This document shows, one piece after another, positions 8,762 through 17,932 of a DNA stretch of 64,000 nucleotides (its first letter is position 1; every line of letters begins with the position of its first letter). The translations under genes were made by a program, and so were the position numbers. Source of the DNA: Sphingomonas sp. YR710 (GTDB lineage: Bacteria > Pseudomonadota > Alphaproteobacteria > Sphingomonadales > Sphingomonadaceae). The stretch lies in NCBI RefSeq assembly GCF_900101455.1, contig NZ_FMZJ01000004.1:220856-284855 (forward strand). Reading direction: 5' to 3'. Under the pieces are notes generated by a model, which did not search any database, was not told where the DNA came from, and saw only the letters and a program-made list of their open reading frames with translations.

Positions 8762-9643
8762 TCAAAGCATTTGGGGTCGGACGCCTCGCAGCCGTTCTAC
8801 CGCGGGGCCGAACAACTCCTCCAGCCGCGCGACGGGATCGCCACCCAGGCCCGAGGCCACAACCGTCGACACCCCCACCGCTGCATAGGCCTCCGCCCCG
8901 CGCACCATGTCGTCCACTGTCCAGTCCGACGCGACGTTGAGGATGGCGGTGATCTCGATCTCACGGATATCGCGCCCCACTGCATCGCAATGTCCGCGCA
9001 ACACGTCCAGCTTGTGCGCTACGCCCTCGGGCGGGACGTAGAAATTGCACGCATCCCCATATTGCGCGACAAGTCGCAGCGTCTTCTTTTCCCCGCCGCC
9101 ACCGATCAGGATCGACGGGCGCGGCGAAGAGACCGGCGGCGGGGAACAGAGCGTTTCGGCGAGCTGGTAATATGTGCCCGCGAACGGACCATTGTCGTCG
9201 CTCCACATCTGCAGGCAGATGCGGATAGTCTCCTCCAGTCGCCCGAACCGTTCAGCGATCGGCGGAAACGGCACGCCCAGCCCCACATGCTCACGCTCGT
9301 ACCACGCAGCCCCGATGCCGAGTTCGGCCCGCCCGCCCGACAGCACATCGAGGGTCGTGACGATCTTCGCGAGGAGACCTGGGTGACGATAAGTGGCGCC
9401 TGTCACCAACGCGCGCAGGCGTAGACTCTGCGTGACACCGGCTACGAAGCCGAGCGCGGTATAGACTTCGAGCATCGGCTCCTCGGCCGGCCCCACATTC
9501 TCCATCTGGAAATAATGATCCATGAAGGACAATGTCCTGACGCCGGCATTCTCCGCCGCGCGGGCAAGGCGCGCGACGCCGGGGCCGATCGCGGACGGCG
9601 CGCCCGCCCATTTGAAACGGGAGACATGGAGGTCGAGGTACAT
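8762..9643 (-). CDS. LLM-class (luciferase-like) flavin/F420-dependent oxidoreductase
   Basis: 293-aa TIM-barrel monooxygenase/reductase of the bacterial luciferase superfamily. Visible landmarks are SFMDHYFQM, the LGFVAGVTQSLRLRALVTG strand pair, KIVTTLDVLSGGRAELGIGAAWY (the cofactor-phosphate region) and PSILIGGGGEKKTL. The GRAELGIGAAWYEREH segment is typical of the F420-dependent branch, so deazaflavin F420 rather than FMN is plausible; the F420 genes cofEDC lie about 43 kb away in this window. The start at 9643 is followed by a clean N-terminal strand (MYLDLHVSRFKW). It is probably transcribed separately from its neighbours. Confidence 0.85.
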   Translation of the reverse strand: MYLDLHVSRFKWAGAPSAIGPGVARLARAAENAGVRTLSFMDHYFQMENVGPAEEPMLEVYTALGFVAGVTQSLRLRALVTGATYRHPGLLAKIVTTLDVLSGGRAELGIGAAWYEREHVGLGVPFPPIAERFGRLEETIRICLQMWSDDNGPFAGTYYQLAETLCSPPPVSSPRPSILIGGGGEKKTLRLVAQYGDACNFYVPPEGVAHKLDVLRGHCDAVGRDIREIEITAILNVASDWTVDDMVRGAEAYAAVGVSTVVASGLGGDPVARLEELFGPAVERLRGVRPQML

Positions 9644-9853
9644 GGGGCCGGTCCTCTCTCGTGGCGCTGATTAGGGCACGTACAGTCTAACAGCAGCCGC
9701 GACGTCGGGAAGGGAAATGGCGAAGTGCATCCCTCAACGTCTGCGGTTCAGCGGCACAGCCCCTCATGTTGCCGGGAGCCCGATTTCAGAGCGGCGCTTT
9801 TTTCCCAGGCAATAGCGAAGCCCGCAGCGAAATGACTTAAGCGGCCGAAAGGC

Positions 9854-10852
9854 TCATCCCTCAATCCGCATGAACCGAGCTGCGTTGTCATGAAGAATGA
9901 GGCGCTTCTGCCGCGCCGTCAGAAAGGGCGCAGTCTGTATTCGGCGGATCGCTATCGGAATGGCATCGGGCCATATCATATTGTCCGACCCGAACATGAT
10001 TCGCTGCTCGAACCCCGCATCGACGAGCCGCCTCAGATAAGCATAGAAATCCCGTTCGGGGTACGCGTAGTCGAGAATGCCAACATCCACATAAAGCTGC
10101 GGGTGTGCATAGAGCATGGCAATCATCGCATCGGACATCGGCCAACCGGCATGCATTGCGTACATCCGAAGATGCGGGTGTCGGATCAGGACCGCTTCGA
10201 GGCGCATCGGATCGCCGGCCGACGCACGATATTCCGGCGTTGCAAAATAGGCCGTGCCTGGCGGGCCTGGGCCAAGGTGGATGCCGACGGGAATATCGAG
10301 TTCTTCGGCCAGGGCAAAATAAGGGTCCAGCCTGAGATCGTCAGGTGCAATACCGCTATATTGAGCGGTGATTTCGCTGATGGCCCATAGCTTGCCCTCC
10401 GAGAAGAGCTTCCGGAGACCTTCGACCGATGGAAAGTCCAACGACTGGCCGAAGCCGATGGCGGGCAAAATATGCCCTTCACTCTGGCTTCTGAAATCCT
10501 CGACGGTCGCCGCATCGCCACCGGCCAGCGCGAGAATGTTGTATCGCTTGAGCATTGCGATTCCCCGATCGCGCAACACGGCCGATTCTGTTGGCGCCGT
10601 CAGAATAGTTCGACACGTTGGGTGCAACGTGAACCATTCCAAATATTCCTCAATCGGCCTCCCTGGGTCTCGCGGTGCCCATTCTTGATAGGGAGCGCAT
10701 ACTTTGCCACCCGGCGGGCCTTCCGCATCCGGGCGTTCGGCATGAAAATGCATGTCTATTATGGCGAAGCGCGGTTGCGCTTGCACGCAAGAGGTGCCGA
10801 AGACGATCAACGCCCCCAAAGCGATCGACAAAACAAATCGGGACACAGACAT
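9854..10852 (-). CDS. Exported amidohydrolase-family protein
   Basis: 332 aa from ATG 10852. Residues 1-25 are a signal peptide (RFVLSIALGALIVFG, cleavage near VQA-QP). The mature part has the metal-binding start IIDMHFHAE (HxH), a second His in GIHLGPG, a third in YAMHAGWP, and the terminal Asp motif MFGSDNMIWPDAI, as in amidohydrolase_2 (PF04909) enzymes. The reaction is likely hydrolytic or decarboxylating on an unknown substrate outside the cytosol. Upstream in-frame starts (10903, 10882) would overlap the c-di-GMP gene and bury the signal peptide, so 10852 is preferred despite a weak ribosome site. Confidence 0.82.
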   Translation of the reverse strand: MSVSRFVLSIALGALIVFGTSCVQAQPRFAIIDMHFHAERPDAEGPPGGKVCAPYQEWAPRDPGRPIEEYLEWFTLHPTCRTILTAPTESAVLRDRGIAMLKRYNILALAGGDAATVEDFRSQSEGHILPAIGFGQSLDFPSVEGLRKLFSEGKLWAISEITAQYSGIAPDDLRLDPYFALAEELDIPVGIHLGPGPPGTAYFATPEYRASAGDPMRLEAVLIRHPHLRMYAMHAGWPMSDAMIAMLYAHPQLYVDVGILDYAYPERDFYAYLRRLVDAGFEQRIMFGSDNMIWPDAIPIAIRRIQTAPFLTARQKRLILHDNAARFMRIEG

Positions 10853-10862
10853 TTCCAAACGT

Positions 10863-13800
10863 TCAAGCGTCCTCTGGACCATGCACAATCCCCACACCCC
10901 CATCTGTCATGAGAAGAGCGGAAACCCCCGCCCCCTCCATCGGCCGTGCGAACAGATAACCCTGTAGCGCGTCACATGGGATCGCCCGCAACAGTTTCGC
11001 CTGTGCCTCTGTTTCCACTCCTTCGGCTACCACGTGAAGGTTCAGGCTGCGGCCGAGATGAACGATCGCTTCGACGATCTTGCGGTCTTCAAGGCTCTCG
11101 ACGATCCCGTCGATGAACGACTTGTCGATCTTCAGCGTATCAACCGGCAAGGTCCGCAAATAGCTGAGGCTGGAGAAACCCGTCCCGAAATCGTCGATCG
11201 CGATCTTGATTCCGAGCGACCGCAGCTCATCGAGCACGGCTCGCGCAACGCGCGGCTGTTTGAGCAAGGTGGACTCGGTGATTTCGAGTTCGAGCTGGTC
11301 GCCGCGCAATCGATTTTCCTTGAGCGTGCGGATAACGCTGGCGACGAATCCCGAAGAACCAAATTGGACCGCCGAAATATTGACGGCGATCCGCTCGATC
11401 GGAACATCGGCGTCGATCCATTGCCGCATCTGCCGGCACGCCTCGCCCAACACCCAAGTGTTGAGCGGGATGATCAGCCCGCTTTCCTCAGCCAATGGTA
11501 TGAACAGGCCGGGCGATTGCGGATCGGCGCCGTCGCGGTTCCAGCGCGCCAGCGCTTCCACGCTGCGCGCGACGCCGGTCGCGCTATCGAAGACTGGCTG
11601 GTAGTGCACGTGAAAATGGCCCTGTGCCAGCCCGCGGCGCATATCGGCCTCGATACTGAGGCGCTTCAGCGTCGCCTCGTCGCCGCTCACCGAGAAGAAG
11701 CGGTAGAGATTCTTGCCGTCACGTTTGGCACGGTACAACGCGGCATCGGCATGCTTCATCAGCGTCTCGACATCTTCGCCATGATCGGGAAACAGCGCCA
11801 GCCCGAGCGAACCTGTAATGTTCAACTCGATATCGCCGAGCAGCACCGGCCGCGCGATTTCGGCGAGGATATTTTCCGCCACCCGGATCATGCCGCCGAG
11901 CGTCTCAAGCTTGTCGACCAGGATGACGAATTCATCACCGCCCACCCGGCAGGCGGTGTCGGTCGCGCTGAGCGCCGCGCTCAGCCGCTGCGCGATGATC
12001 CGCAGCAGATCGTCACCCGCCGCATGGCCCAGCGAATCGTTGACGAACTTGAAGTTGTCGAGATCGAGGAAAGCGAGCCCGAACATGCCGTCGTCACGAT
12101 TGGCCACCTGGCAGGCATGATGAACGCGGTCGTACAGCAGGATGCGGTTTGGCAAGTTGGTGAGCGCATCATGTTGCACCAGATGCGACATGCGCTGCAT
12201 CAGCGCGCGCGTTTCACCGACATTCTGGAACACCATCACCGCCCCGGCAATCTCGCCCTCATGCCCCCTGATTGGCGACGTCACATCCTGGATCGGATGA
12301 TCGACGCCCTGACGATCACGCAGTACCGCATCGTGCGGCAGCGCGAGTTTACGTCCTTCCGCAAGGCACAGCTGCACCGGGCTGACAAGCTGCTGATCCG
12401 AGGCCTGATCATGGAGCTGCACCACATCGTCGAACAAGCGGCCCTTAGCCTCGGCATGCGACCACCCCAGCATATCTTCCGCGATCGGGTTGAGATATTG
12501 GATCCGGCCCGCCGCGTCGGTGGAAACCACGCCGTCGCCGATCGAGTGGAGCGTGATTTCGAGAAACTCCTGCTCGGCCGCCAGCGAACGGGCCAGATGT
12601 TTCCGCTCGGTGACATCTGTGGTCGCGACCAGAATCGATTGCGGCGCCCCCGCTGCATCATGTTCAACCACCGCCGACATATAGACGTCCAATATGTCGC
12701 CAGCACGCGTCACCATCTGCAATTCGATATTGCTGCAGCATGATTCCCGTTCAATCGCCGCCAGAATGATGTCGTCGACCAGCTTAGCCGAACCCCGCGC
12801 CATGAATTGATCGATCGGATGGCCGACAACTTCGGCCTCCTTATAGCCCATCTTGTCCAGCCAGAACTGACTGACATCAGCGATCGTCAGATCGAGCCCG
12901 TGCGAATGCATCATCGATGGGCTCGACCGATAGAGCCTGCGGAAGCGCGTCTGCGCCTCGCTCAAGCGCCGGTTCGTCGCCCGAATCTCCTCGATCGCCG
13001 TCGCCAGAATCATAGGTGGGACCAGCGTAGCCAGAATCGGCAGCGAATATAGCATATCGCCCCCCGGCAGAGCCGGTGGCGGGACCAGAATGATCCGCAG
13101 CGCAAAAAGAAGTCCTAGTACCACCGACATCAACAGAACCGCAAAGGATGTGGCGGTAATGCCTGAGCGAACAGCGACAAAGATGAGCGGCAGCGCGATA
13201 TAGGCAAAGGGAAACGGCAGGATGAACGGCACGACAAGTGCCACCACCACACATGAAACGATGCCGATAACGGCGCATGGCTTGGTCAGGCTTCTGACGA
13301 CATCCCGCAACCCGCGCTTGAGCAGGACGAGCCCGAACGGGACGATCGATATGGCGCCAAGCAGATCGCCCTCGAACCAGGTTAGCCAGTATCGCGCCAG
13401 AGGCAAAGGCTGATCGATGGCAACGATGACCGCTCCTACCCCGGCACCCAGCAACGTCGGCACCAGTGCACCCCAGAGCAAGGTGCGAATGAAACACAAG
13501 GTACTCGAGAGGGCCGCGAGCCGAAGCCCCTTGCGCTCTACGAACCAGGCCGCCGTCAGGATCTCGAGAATATTTCCGGGCAGGAAACGAAATGACAACG
13601 ACCACGTTCCGCCGGAGACAATACCGGATGCGATGTTAGAAAATGCGACAATAGCCAACATAATCGGCCACAAATTTTTCCTCACATACAGTAAAGCTAT
13701 AATAGCGACTGCATTGGAATACCACAAAGTCGCAGCACTTCCCGGCCTCCACCCGAAATACAACCCAGCAGAAGACAAGAAAAAATATATTATACCAACA

Positions 13801-13880
13801 ATTATAGAAAATATAAGAAAATTAATTATTCTAAAATTGTTGGAATATCTAAATTCATTCGCATCATATTTCGGAATCAT
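10863..13880 (-). CDS. MASE1-PAS-PAS-GGDEF-EAL c-di-GMP signalling protein
   Basis: 1005-aa inner-membrane protein. Residues 15-300 form a multi-helix MASE1-type sensor, followed by PAS domains at about 315-425 and 435-555, GGDEF at about 570-725 and EAL at about 745-985. The diguanylate cyclase motif is intact (GGDEF, 647-651), but there is no RxxD inhibitory site just before it. The phosphodiesterase side keeps EAL (775-777), DDFGTG (896-901) and EGVE, so degradation of c-di-GMP is likely. Codons for the first 70 residues are strikingly AT-rich (many AAT, ATT, ATA) compared with the rest. The exported amidohydrolase starts 10 nt downstream and may be co-transcribed. Confidence 0.93.
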   Translation of the reverse strand: MIPKYDANEFRYSNNFRIINFLIFSIIVGIIYFFLSSAGLYFGWRPGSAATLWYSNAVAIIALLYVRKNLWPIMLAIVAFSNIASGIVSGGTWSLSFRFLPGNILEILTAAWFVERKGLRLAALSSTLCFIRTLLWGALVPTLLGAGVGAVIVAIDQPLPLARYWLTWFEGDLLGAISIVPFGLVLLKRGLRDVVRSLTKPCAVIGIVSCVVVALVVPFILPFPFAYIALPLIFVAVRSGITATSFAVLLMSVVLGLLFALRIILVPPPALPGGDMLYSLPILATLVPPMILATAIEEIRATNRRLSEAQTRFRRLYRSSPSMMHSHGLDLTIADVSQFWLDKMGYKEAEVVGHPIDQFMARGSAKLVDDIILAAIERESCCSNIELQMVTRAGDILDVYMSAVVEHDAAGAPQSILVATTDVTERKHLARSLAAEQEFLEITLHSIGDGVVSTDAAGRIQYLNPIAEDMLGWSHAEAKGRLFDDVVQLHDQASDQQLVSPVQLCLAEGRKLALPHDAVLRDRQGVDHPIQDVTSPIRGHEGEIAGAVMVFQNVGETRALMQRMSHLVQHDALTNLPNRILLYDRVHHACQVANRDDGMFGLAFLDLDNFKFVNDSLGHAAGDDLLRIIAQRLSAALSATDTACRVGGDEFVILVDKLETLGGMIRVAENILAEIARPVLLGDIELNITGSLGLALFPDHGEDVETLMKHADAALYRAKRDGKNLYRFFSVSGDEATLKRLSIEADMRRGLAQGHFHVHYQPVFDSATGVARSVEALARWNRDGADPQSPGLFIPLAEESGLIIPLNTWVLGEACRQMRQWIDADVPIERIAVNISAVQFGSSGFVASVIRTLKENRLRGDQLELEITESTLLKQPRVARAVLDELRSLGIKIAIDDFGTGFSSLSYLRTLPVDTLKIDKSFIDGIVESLEDRKIVEAIVHLGRSLNLHVVAEGVETEAQAKLLRAIPCDALQGYLFARPMEGAGVSALLMTDGGVGIVHGPEDA

Positions 13881-14196
13881 TTACGACTCTCCCAAAATAT
13901 TCTGCGTCTCGATGGTGAAATAACGACGAAATTTACGCCACCAACATAACGCGCTGTAATCACGCTGATCTCTCATCGATCAGGTATTTATTCGTCATCT
14001 ATACCGACTCCGGTCCCTTTTAGCCATAGGAAACACCCAATGCCACACGCTCGACAACTGTCCCGATTTGAACTCGCCGAGCAAATGGCGCAGAACGGCG
14101 GGCAATGAAACATAAACCATACTCATACGCGCTTGGTCTCGCCCGCCATTCGGTGCATCCTTCTGTACCGACGGCAGCAGAGCGAAAGTCCGGTTG
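13881..14196. other. Divergent intergenic region, AT-rich at its left end
   Basis: 316 nt between the divergently transcribed c-di-GMP gene and astA. The first 100 nt are AT-rich and continue the low-GC stretch of the MASE1 N-terminus; they probably hold the promoter of that gene. The right part returns to normal composition and should contain the astA promoter. I see no convincing RNA gene, long palindrome or open frame of credible protein character. Confidence 0.5.
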
Positions 14197-15201
14197 ATGC
14201 TGGTCGTGCGCCCCGCTGGCATTCGCGATCTTGACGCCCTGATGGAACTCGCCATCCTGTCGGGCCGTGGCTTCACCAGCCTACCTGAAGACGAAGCAAC
14301 ACTGCTCGCGCGGCTGCAACTTTCCGCAGCTAGCTTCACCGGCGCAGTTGGCGCCCGCGATGCCTGGTACACGCTGATGCTCGAGGACAGCGCCACCGGC
14401 CGGATCGAGGGACTGTGCGGCGTCCGGGCGGCGGTGGGCGTGGCCCGCCCGCATTTCTCGTTTCGGATCATGACGCTCGCGCAATTTTCATCCGCCATCG
14501 CCACGCGCTTCGATCATAGCGCATTGGTGCTGGTCAACGAATGTTCGGGCTGGACCGAGGTCGGATCACTCTATTTGCGTCCCGAGCGGCGCAGCGGCGG
14601 CGCGGGCAGTCTGCTCGCGCGGTCGCGCTACATGTTGATCGGAGCGGAGCGGAGCCGCTTCTCCGAAACGGTGATGGCCGAATTGCGCGGCTATTTCGAT
14701 CCCGAGGGGCGCTGCCCGTTCTGGGAGGGGGTTGCGAGCAAATTCTTTCGCCTGCCCTTCGATCAGGCCGATCATATGGTGATGTCGACCGATGGCCAGT
14801 TCATCCTCGATCTGGCGCCGCGCCACCCGATCTACGTCGAACTGATCGATCATGCCGCGCAGGATGCGATCGGCCGCGTCCATGTCGATGGTGAAGCGGC
14901 ACGCGCCATGCTCGAGCATGAAGGATTTCGCGGCTCGGGACTGATCGACATTTTCGATGGCGGGCCGACCTATTCGGCGTTCCGGGATTCGATCACCACG
15001 ATTGTGCGGACGAGCGCCCTGCCCGTGGCGATCGGCGATCCGCGCGACGCGCCCGAGCTGATCGTCTCGACCGGCTCGATCGCGGGTTTCCGCGCCACCC
15101 GTGCGAATGTGCGGATCGCCGACGAGGTCGCGACGATCGATCCCGCCGCCGCCGCCGCACTCGCGCTGCGCCCCGGCGACATGATAAGGGTGAGGACATG
15201 A
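14197..15201 (+). CDS. astA: Arginine N-succinyltransferase
   Basis: First enzyme of the arginine succinyltransferase (AST) pathway: arginine + succinyl-CoA to N2-succinylarginine. 334 aa, the usual length. AstA-specific segments are visible: the N-terminal VVRPAGIRDLDAL, GLPE-like SLPEDEATLLARL, FLxP-like GSLYLRPERRSGGAGSLLARSR near residue 130, and EGRCPFWEGVASKFF near 175. I use ATG 14197 rather than the TTG immediately before it. Its last 4 nt overlap astD (ATGA). The order astA-astD-M20 hydrolase, without astB or astC nearby, differs from the gammaproteobacterial astCADBE operon. Confidence 0.95.
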   Translation: MLVVRPAGIRDLDALMELAILSGRGFTSLPEDEATLLARLQLSAASFTGAVGARDAWYTLMLEDSATGRIEGLCGVRAAVGVARPHFSFRIMTLAQFSSAIATRFDHSALVLVNECSGWTEVGSLYLRPERRSGGAGSLLARSRYMLIGAERSRFSETVMAELRGYFDPEGRCPFWEGVASKFFRLPFDQADHMVMSTDGQFILDLAPRHPIYVELIDHAAQDAIGRVHVDGEAARAMLEHEGFRGSGLIDIFDGGPTYSAFRDSITTIVRTSALPVAIGDPRDAPELIVSTGSIAGFRATRANVRIADEVATIDPAAAAALALRPGDMIRVRT

Positions 15202-16601
15202 TACGGTCGATCGATCCGGTCACTGGCGATGTCATCTGGGAAGGCGAGGAGACCGCGCCCGCCGCGATCCTCGCCGCCGTTCAGCGCGCCCGCGAAGAGC
15301 TAGCCGTCTGGGCGGCAACCTCTCTCGACGAGCGCATCGCCGCCGTCCGCCGCTACGCCGCCATATTGAAGGAGCGCAGCGAGGATATCGCACGCGACAT
15401 TTCGCGCGAGACCGGCAAGCCATTGTGGGAGACCCGCACCGAACTGGCCTCGATGATCGGCAAGGTCGAAGTATCGATCACGGCGCAGGCCGAACGCGCC
15501 GGTTCGCGCGAAGCCGCAATGCCGTTCGGCCGCGCGGTGCTGCGCCACAAGCCGCACGGCGTGATGGCGGTGCTCGGCCCCTATAATTTTCCCGGCCATC
15601 TGCCCAACGGCCATATCGTACCGGCCTTGTTGGCGGGCAATGTCGTCCTGTTCAAGCCGTCCGAAGAAGCGCCGCTCACCGGCCAGCATATGGCGCAGGC
15701 GTTGCGCGACGCAGGAATCGGCGAGCCGGTCTTCACCCTGATCAAGGGCGGTCGCGACGCCGGTGCCGCGCTGATCGCCGCCGATATCGACGGGCTGTTG
15801 TTCACCGGATCGGCGACCGCGGGCGCCCAATTCCGGCGGATGATGGTCGACCGACCGCATGTTCAACTTGCGCTGGAGCTGGGCGGCAACAATCCGCTGA
15901 TCGCCTGGGGAGCTGCCGAGACGTCGGCGGCAGCGATCGTCCAGTCGGCTTTCATTACCACTGGCCAACGCTGCTCCTGCGCGCGCCGCCTGATTGTGCC
16001 CGCAGGTATGGAAGGCGATGCGACGATCGAAGCGGTCCACAGCCTCGCCGCGCGGCTGCGGATCGGCGCATGGGACGATCCGGAAGAGGCCTATATGGGG
16101 CCGCTGATCTCGGCCGGTGCCGCGCAAAAGGCGATCGATGCGACTGCCGCGCTGCACGCGATGGGCGCCAAAGCGCTGCTCCCATTCGAGCGGCTCGACC
16201 GGAGCGATGCGTTCGTCACGCCCGGCATGTATGACATTACCGGGCTGGCGGTGCCCGACGCCGAAATCTTCGCGCCGGTCCTGCAGGTGATCCGCGTGCC
16301 CGATTTCGATGCGGCGATCGACGCGGCCAACGCCACGCGCTTTGGCCTGTCCGCTGGCCTGCTCAGCGACGATCCGGCCTTGTGGCAGCGCTTCCTCGCC
16401 CGTTCGCGCGCCGGCGTGGTCAACTGGAACCGGCCGACGACCGGCGCCGCCGCCAACATGCCGTTCGGCGGGCTCGGCGAATCCGGCAATCATCGGCCGA
16501 GCGCTTATTATGCCGCAGATTACTGCGCCTATCCGGTCGCCAGCTTCGAAGCCGACAATATCGTCGACCTGTTCGACGAGATCGCGCCGCGGCTTTTGTG
16601 A
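15198..16601 (+). CDS. astD: N-succinylglutamate 5-semialdehyde dehydrogenase
   Basis: NAD-dependent aldehyde dehydrogenase, 467 aa, converting succinylglutamate semialdehyde to succinylglutamate in the AST pathway. The N-terminus IDPVTGDVIWEG is typical of AstD. Active-site features are GPYNFPGHLPNGHIVPAL (oxyanion Asn), the catalytic Glu in LALELGGNNPLI, and the nucleophile Cys in TTGQRCSCARR. The start overlaps the astA stop and the stop overlaps the next start (TGATG), so these three genes are one translationally coupled unit. Confidence 0.95.
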   Translation: MIRSIDPVTGDVIWEGEETAPAAILAAVQRAREELAVWAATSLDERIAAVRRYAAILKERSEDIARDISRETGKPLWETRTELASMIGKVEVSITAQAERAGSREAAMPFGRAVLRHKPHGVMAVLGPYNFPGHLPNGHIVPALLAGNVVLFKPSEEAPLTGQHMAQALRDAGIGEPVFTLIKGGRDAGAALIAADIDGLLFTGSATAGAQFRRMMVDRPHVQLALELGGNNPLIAWGAAETSAAAIVQSAFITTGQRCSCARRLIVPAGMEGDATIEAVHSLAARLRIGAWDDPEEAYMGPLISAGAAQKAIDATAALHAMGAKALLPFERLDRSDAFVTPGMYDITGLAVPDAEIFAPVLQVIRVPDFDAAIDAANATRFGLSAGLLSDDPALWQRFLARSRAGVVNWNRPTTGAAANMPFGGLGESGNHRPSAYYAADYCAYPVASFEADNIVDLFDEIAPRLL

Positions 16602-17803
16602 TGAAGGCGCACCGATCCGCGCTCGATGCCGCCGGCGACGCGCCGATGCTGGCACAGGTGCGGAGCTGGTCAGCGATCAACAGCGGATCGCGCAACCTCG
16701 GCGGCTTGTCGGCAATGGCCCCCCTGCTGGCCGATGCCTTTTCGATCCTGCCCGGCGACGTGACCCTACTCAATGCCGCACCCGGCGACGAGATCAGCCG
16801 TGACGGCGAGGCGATGCCGCTCGCCCTCGGTCAAAACCTCCATGTCTGTGTGCGGCCGCAAGCCCCCGTCCGGATCCTGCTGACCGGGCATATGGACACG
16901 GTCTATGGCGTCGATCATCCATTCCAGACCATCACCGATAGGGATGACGGTGCGATCCTTAACGGCCCCGGCGTCGCCGACATGAAAGGCGGGATCGCGA
17001 TCATGCTGGCGGCGCTCGCCGCCGTTGAGGCATCGCCGCTGGCATCGCGGATCGGCTATGATGTCGTCATCAATTCGGACGAGGAGATCGGATCGCCGGG
17101 GTCGGCCGCGCTGATCGCGCGCGCGGCGGCGGGCAAGCATGCGGCGCTGACCTATGAACCCTCTGCCCTGCCCGACGGCACATTGGCCGGCGCGCGGCCG
17201 GGCAGCGGCAATTTCTCGATCCTCATCACTGGCCGCGCGGCGCATGCCGGCCGCAATCCACGGGACGGCCGCAACGCGATCGTCGCCGCCGGCGATCTCG
17301 CGCTGCGGCTGGCGCGCGCGGCGCGCGATGGGCTCTCGATCAATCCCGCGCGGATCGACGGCGGCGGGCCCAACAATATGGTGCCCGATCAGGCGATCCT
17401 GCGCGTCAACCTGCGCCCCGTTCTGCCCGCCGACCAGATCGCCGCCGAAGCGCTGATCCGCGACCTGATGCAGACAATCGCGCGAGAGCATGACGTCACG
17501 GTTCACATCCACGGTGGCTTCGGGCGACCGCCCAAGCCGATCGACCCGCCCGCCGAACGGCTGTTCCGATTGGTGCAATCGAGCGCGGCAATGCTTGGCC
17601 AGTCGATCGGCTGGATCCCGACCGGCGGCGTCTGCGACGGCAACAACATCGCGGCCTGCGGCGTGCCCGTGGTCGACACGATGGGCGCGCGCGGCGGCGC
17701 GATCCACTCGGCGGAGGAATATCTGATCGTCGAGAGCCTGGTGGAGCGGGCGCAGCTTTCGGCGCTGGTGATGTTGCGGCTGGCAGAATCTGCACGGGTG
17801 TGA
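16601..17803 (+). CDS. M20-family zinc hydrolase in the ast operon
   Basis: 400-aa metallo-hydrolase of the M20/carboxypeptidase G2 type. ATG 16601 overlaps the astD stop by 1 nt. Zinc ligands and catalytic residues are visible: TGHMDTVYG (His and Asp), GVADMKGG (bridging Asp), NSDEEIGSPGS (catalytic Glu plus ligand Glu), TYEPS, and the terminal His in GGAIHSAEEY. The lid domain (GRAAHAGRNPRDGRNAI) is present. Coupling to astA-astD suggests it removes succinate from succinylglutamate, i.e. stands in for the unrelated AstE; a different amidohydrolase or peptidase role is possible. Confidence 0.88.
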   Translation: MKAHRSALDAAGDAPMLAQVRSWSAINSGSRNLGGLSAMAPLLADAFSILPGDVTLLNAAPGDEISRDGEAMPLALGQNLHVCVRPQAPVRILLTGHMDTVYGVDHPFQTITDRDDGAILNGPGVADMKGGIAIMLAALAAVEASPLASRIGYDVVINSDEEIGSPGSAALIARAAAGKHAALTYEPSALPDGTLAGARPGSGNFSILITGRAAHAGRNPRDGRNAIVAAGDLALRLARAARDGLSINPARIDGGGPNNMVPDQAILRVNLRPVLPADQIAAEALIRDLMQTIAREHDVTVHIHGGFGRPPKPIDPPAERLFRLVQSSAAMLGQSIGWIPTGGVCDGNNIAACGVPVVDTMGARGGAIHSAEEYLIVESLVERAQLSALVMLRLAESARV

Positions 17804-17932
17804 GGTCGTTCCACCAACGGTTGTGACTTTTCGACCAACGTCCAGCACATCTTACGCTGCTTCGCGGCATCGATATTGACACGCGACCGGCAAAGGTTTC
17901 TTCTCGCGAAACAATTTCGATCGGGGCGTTTA

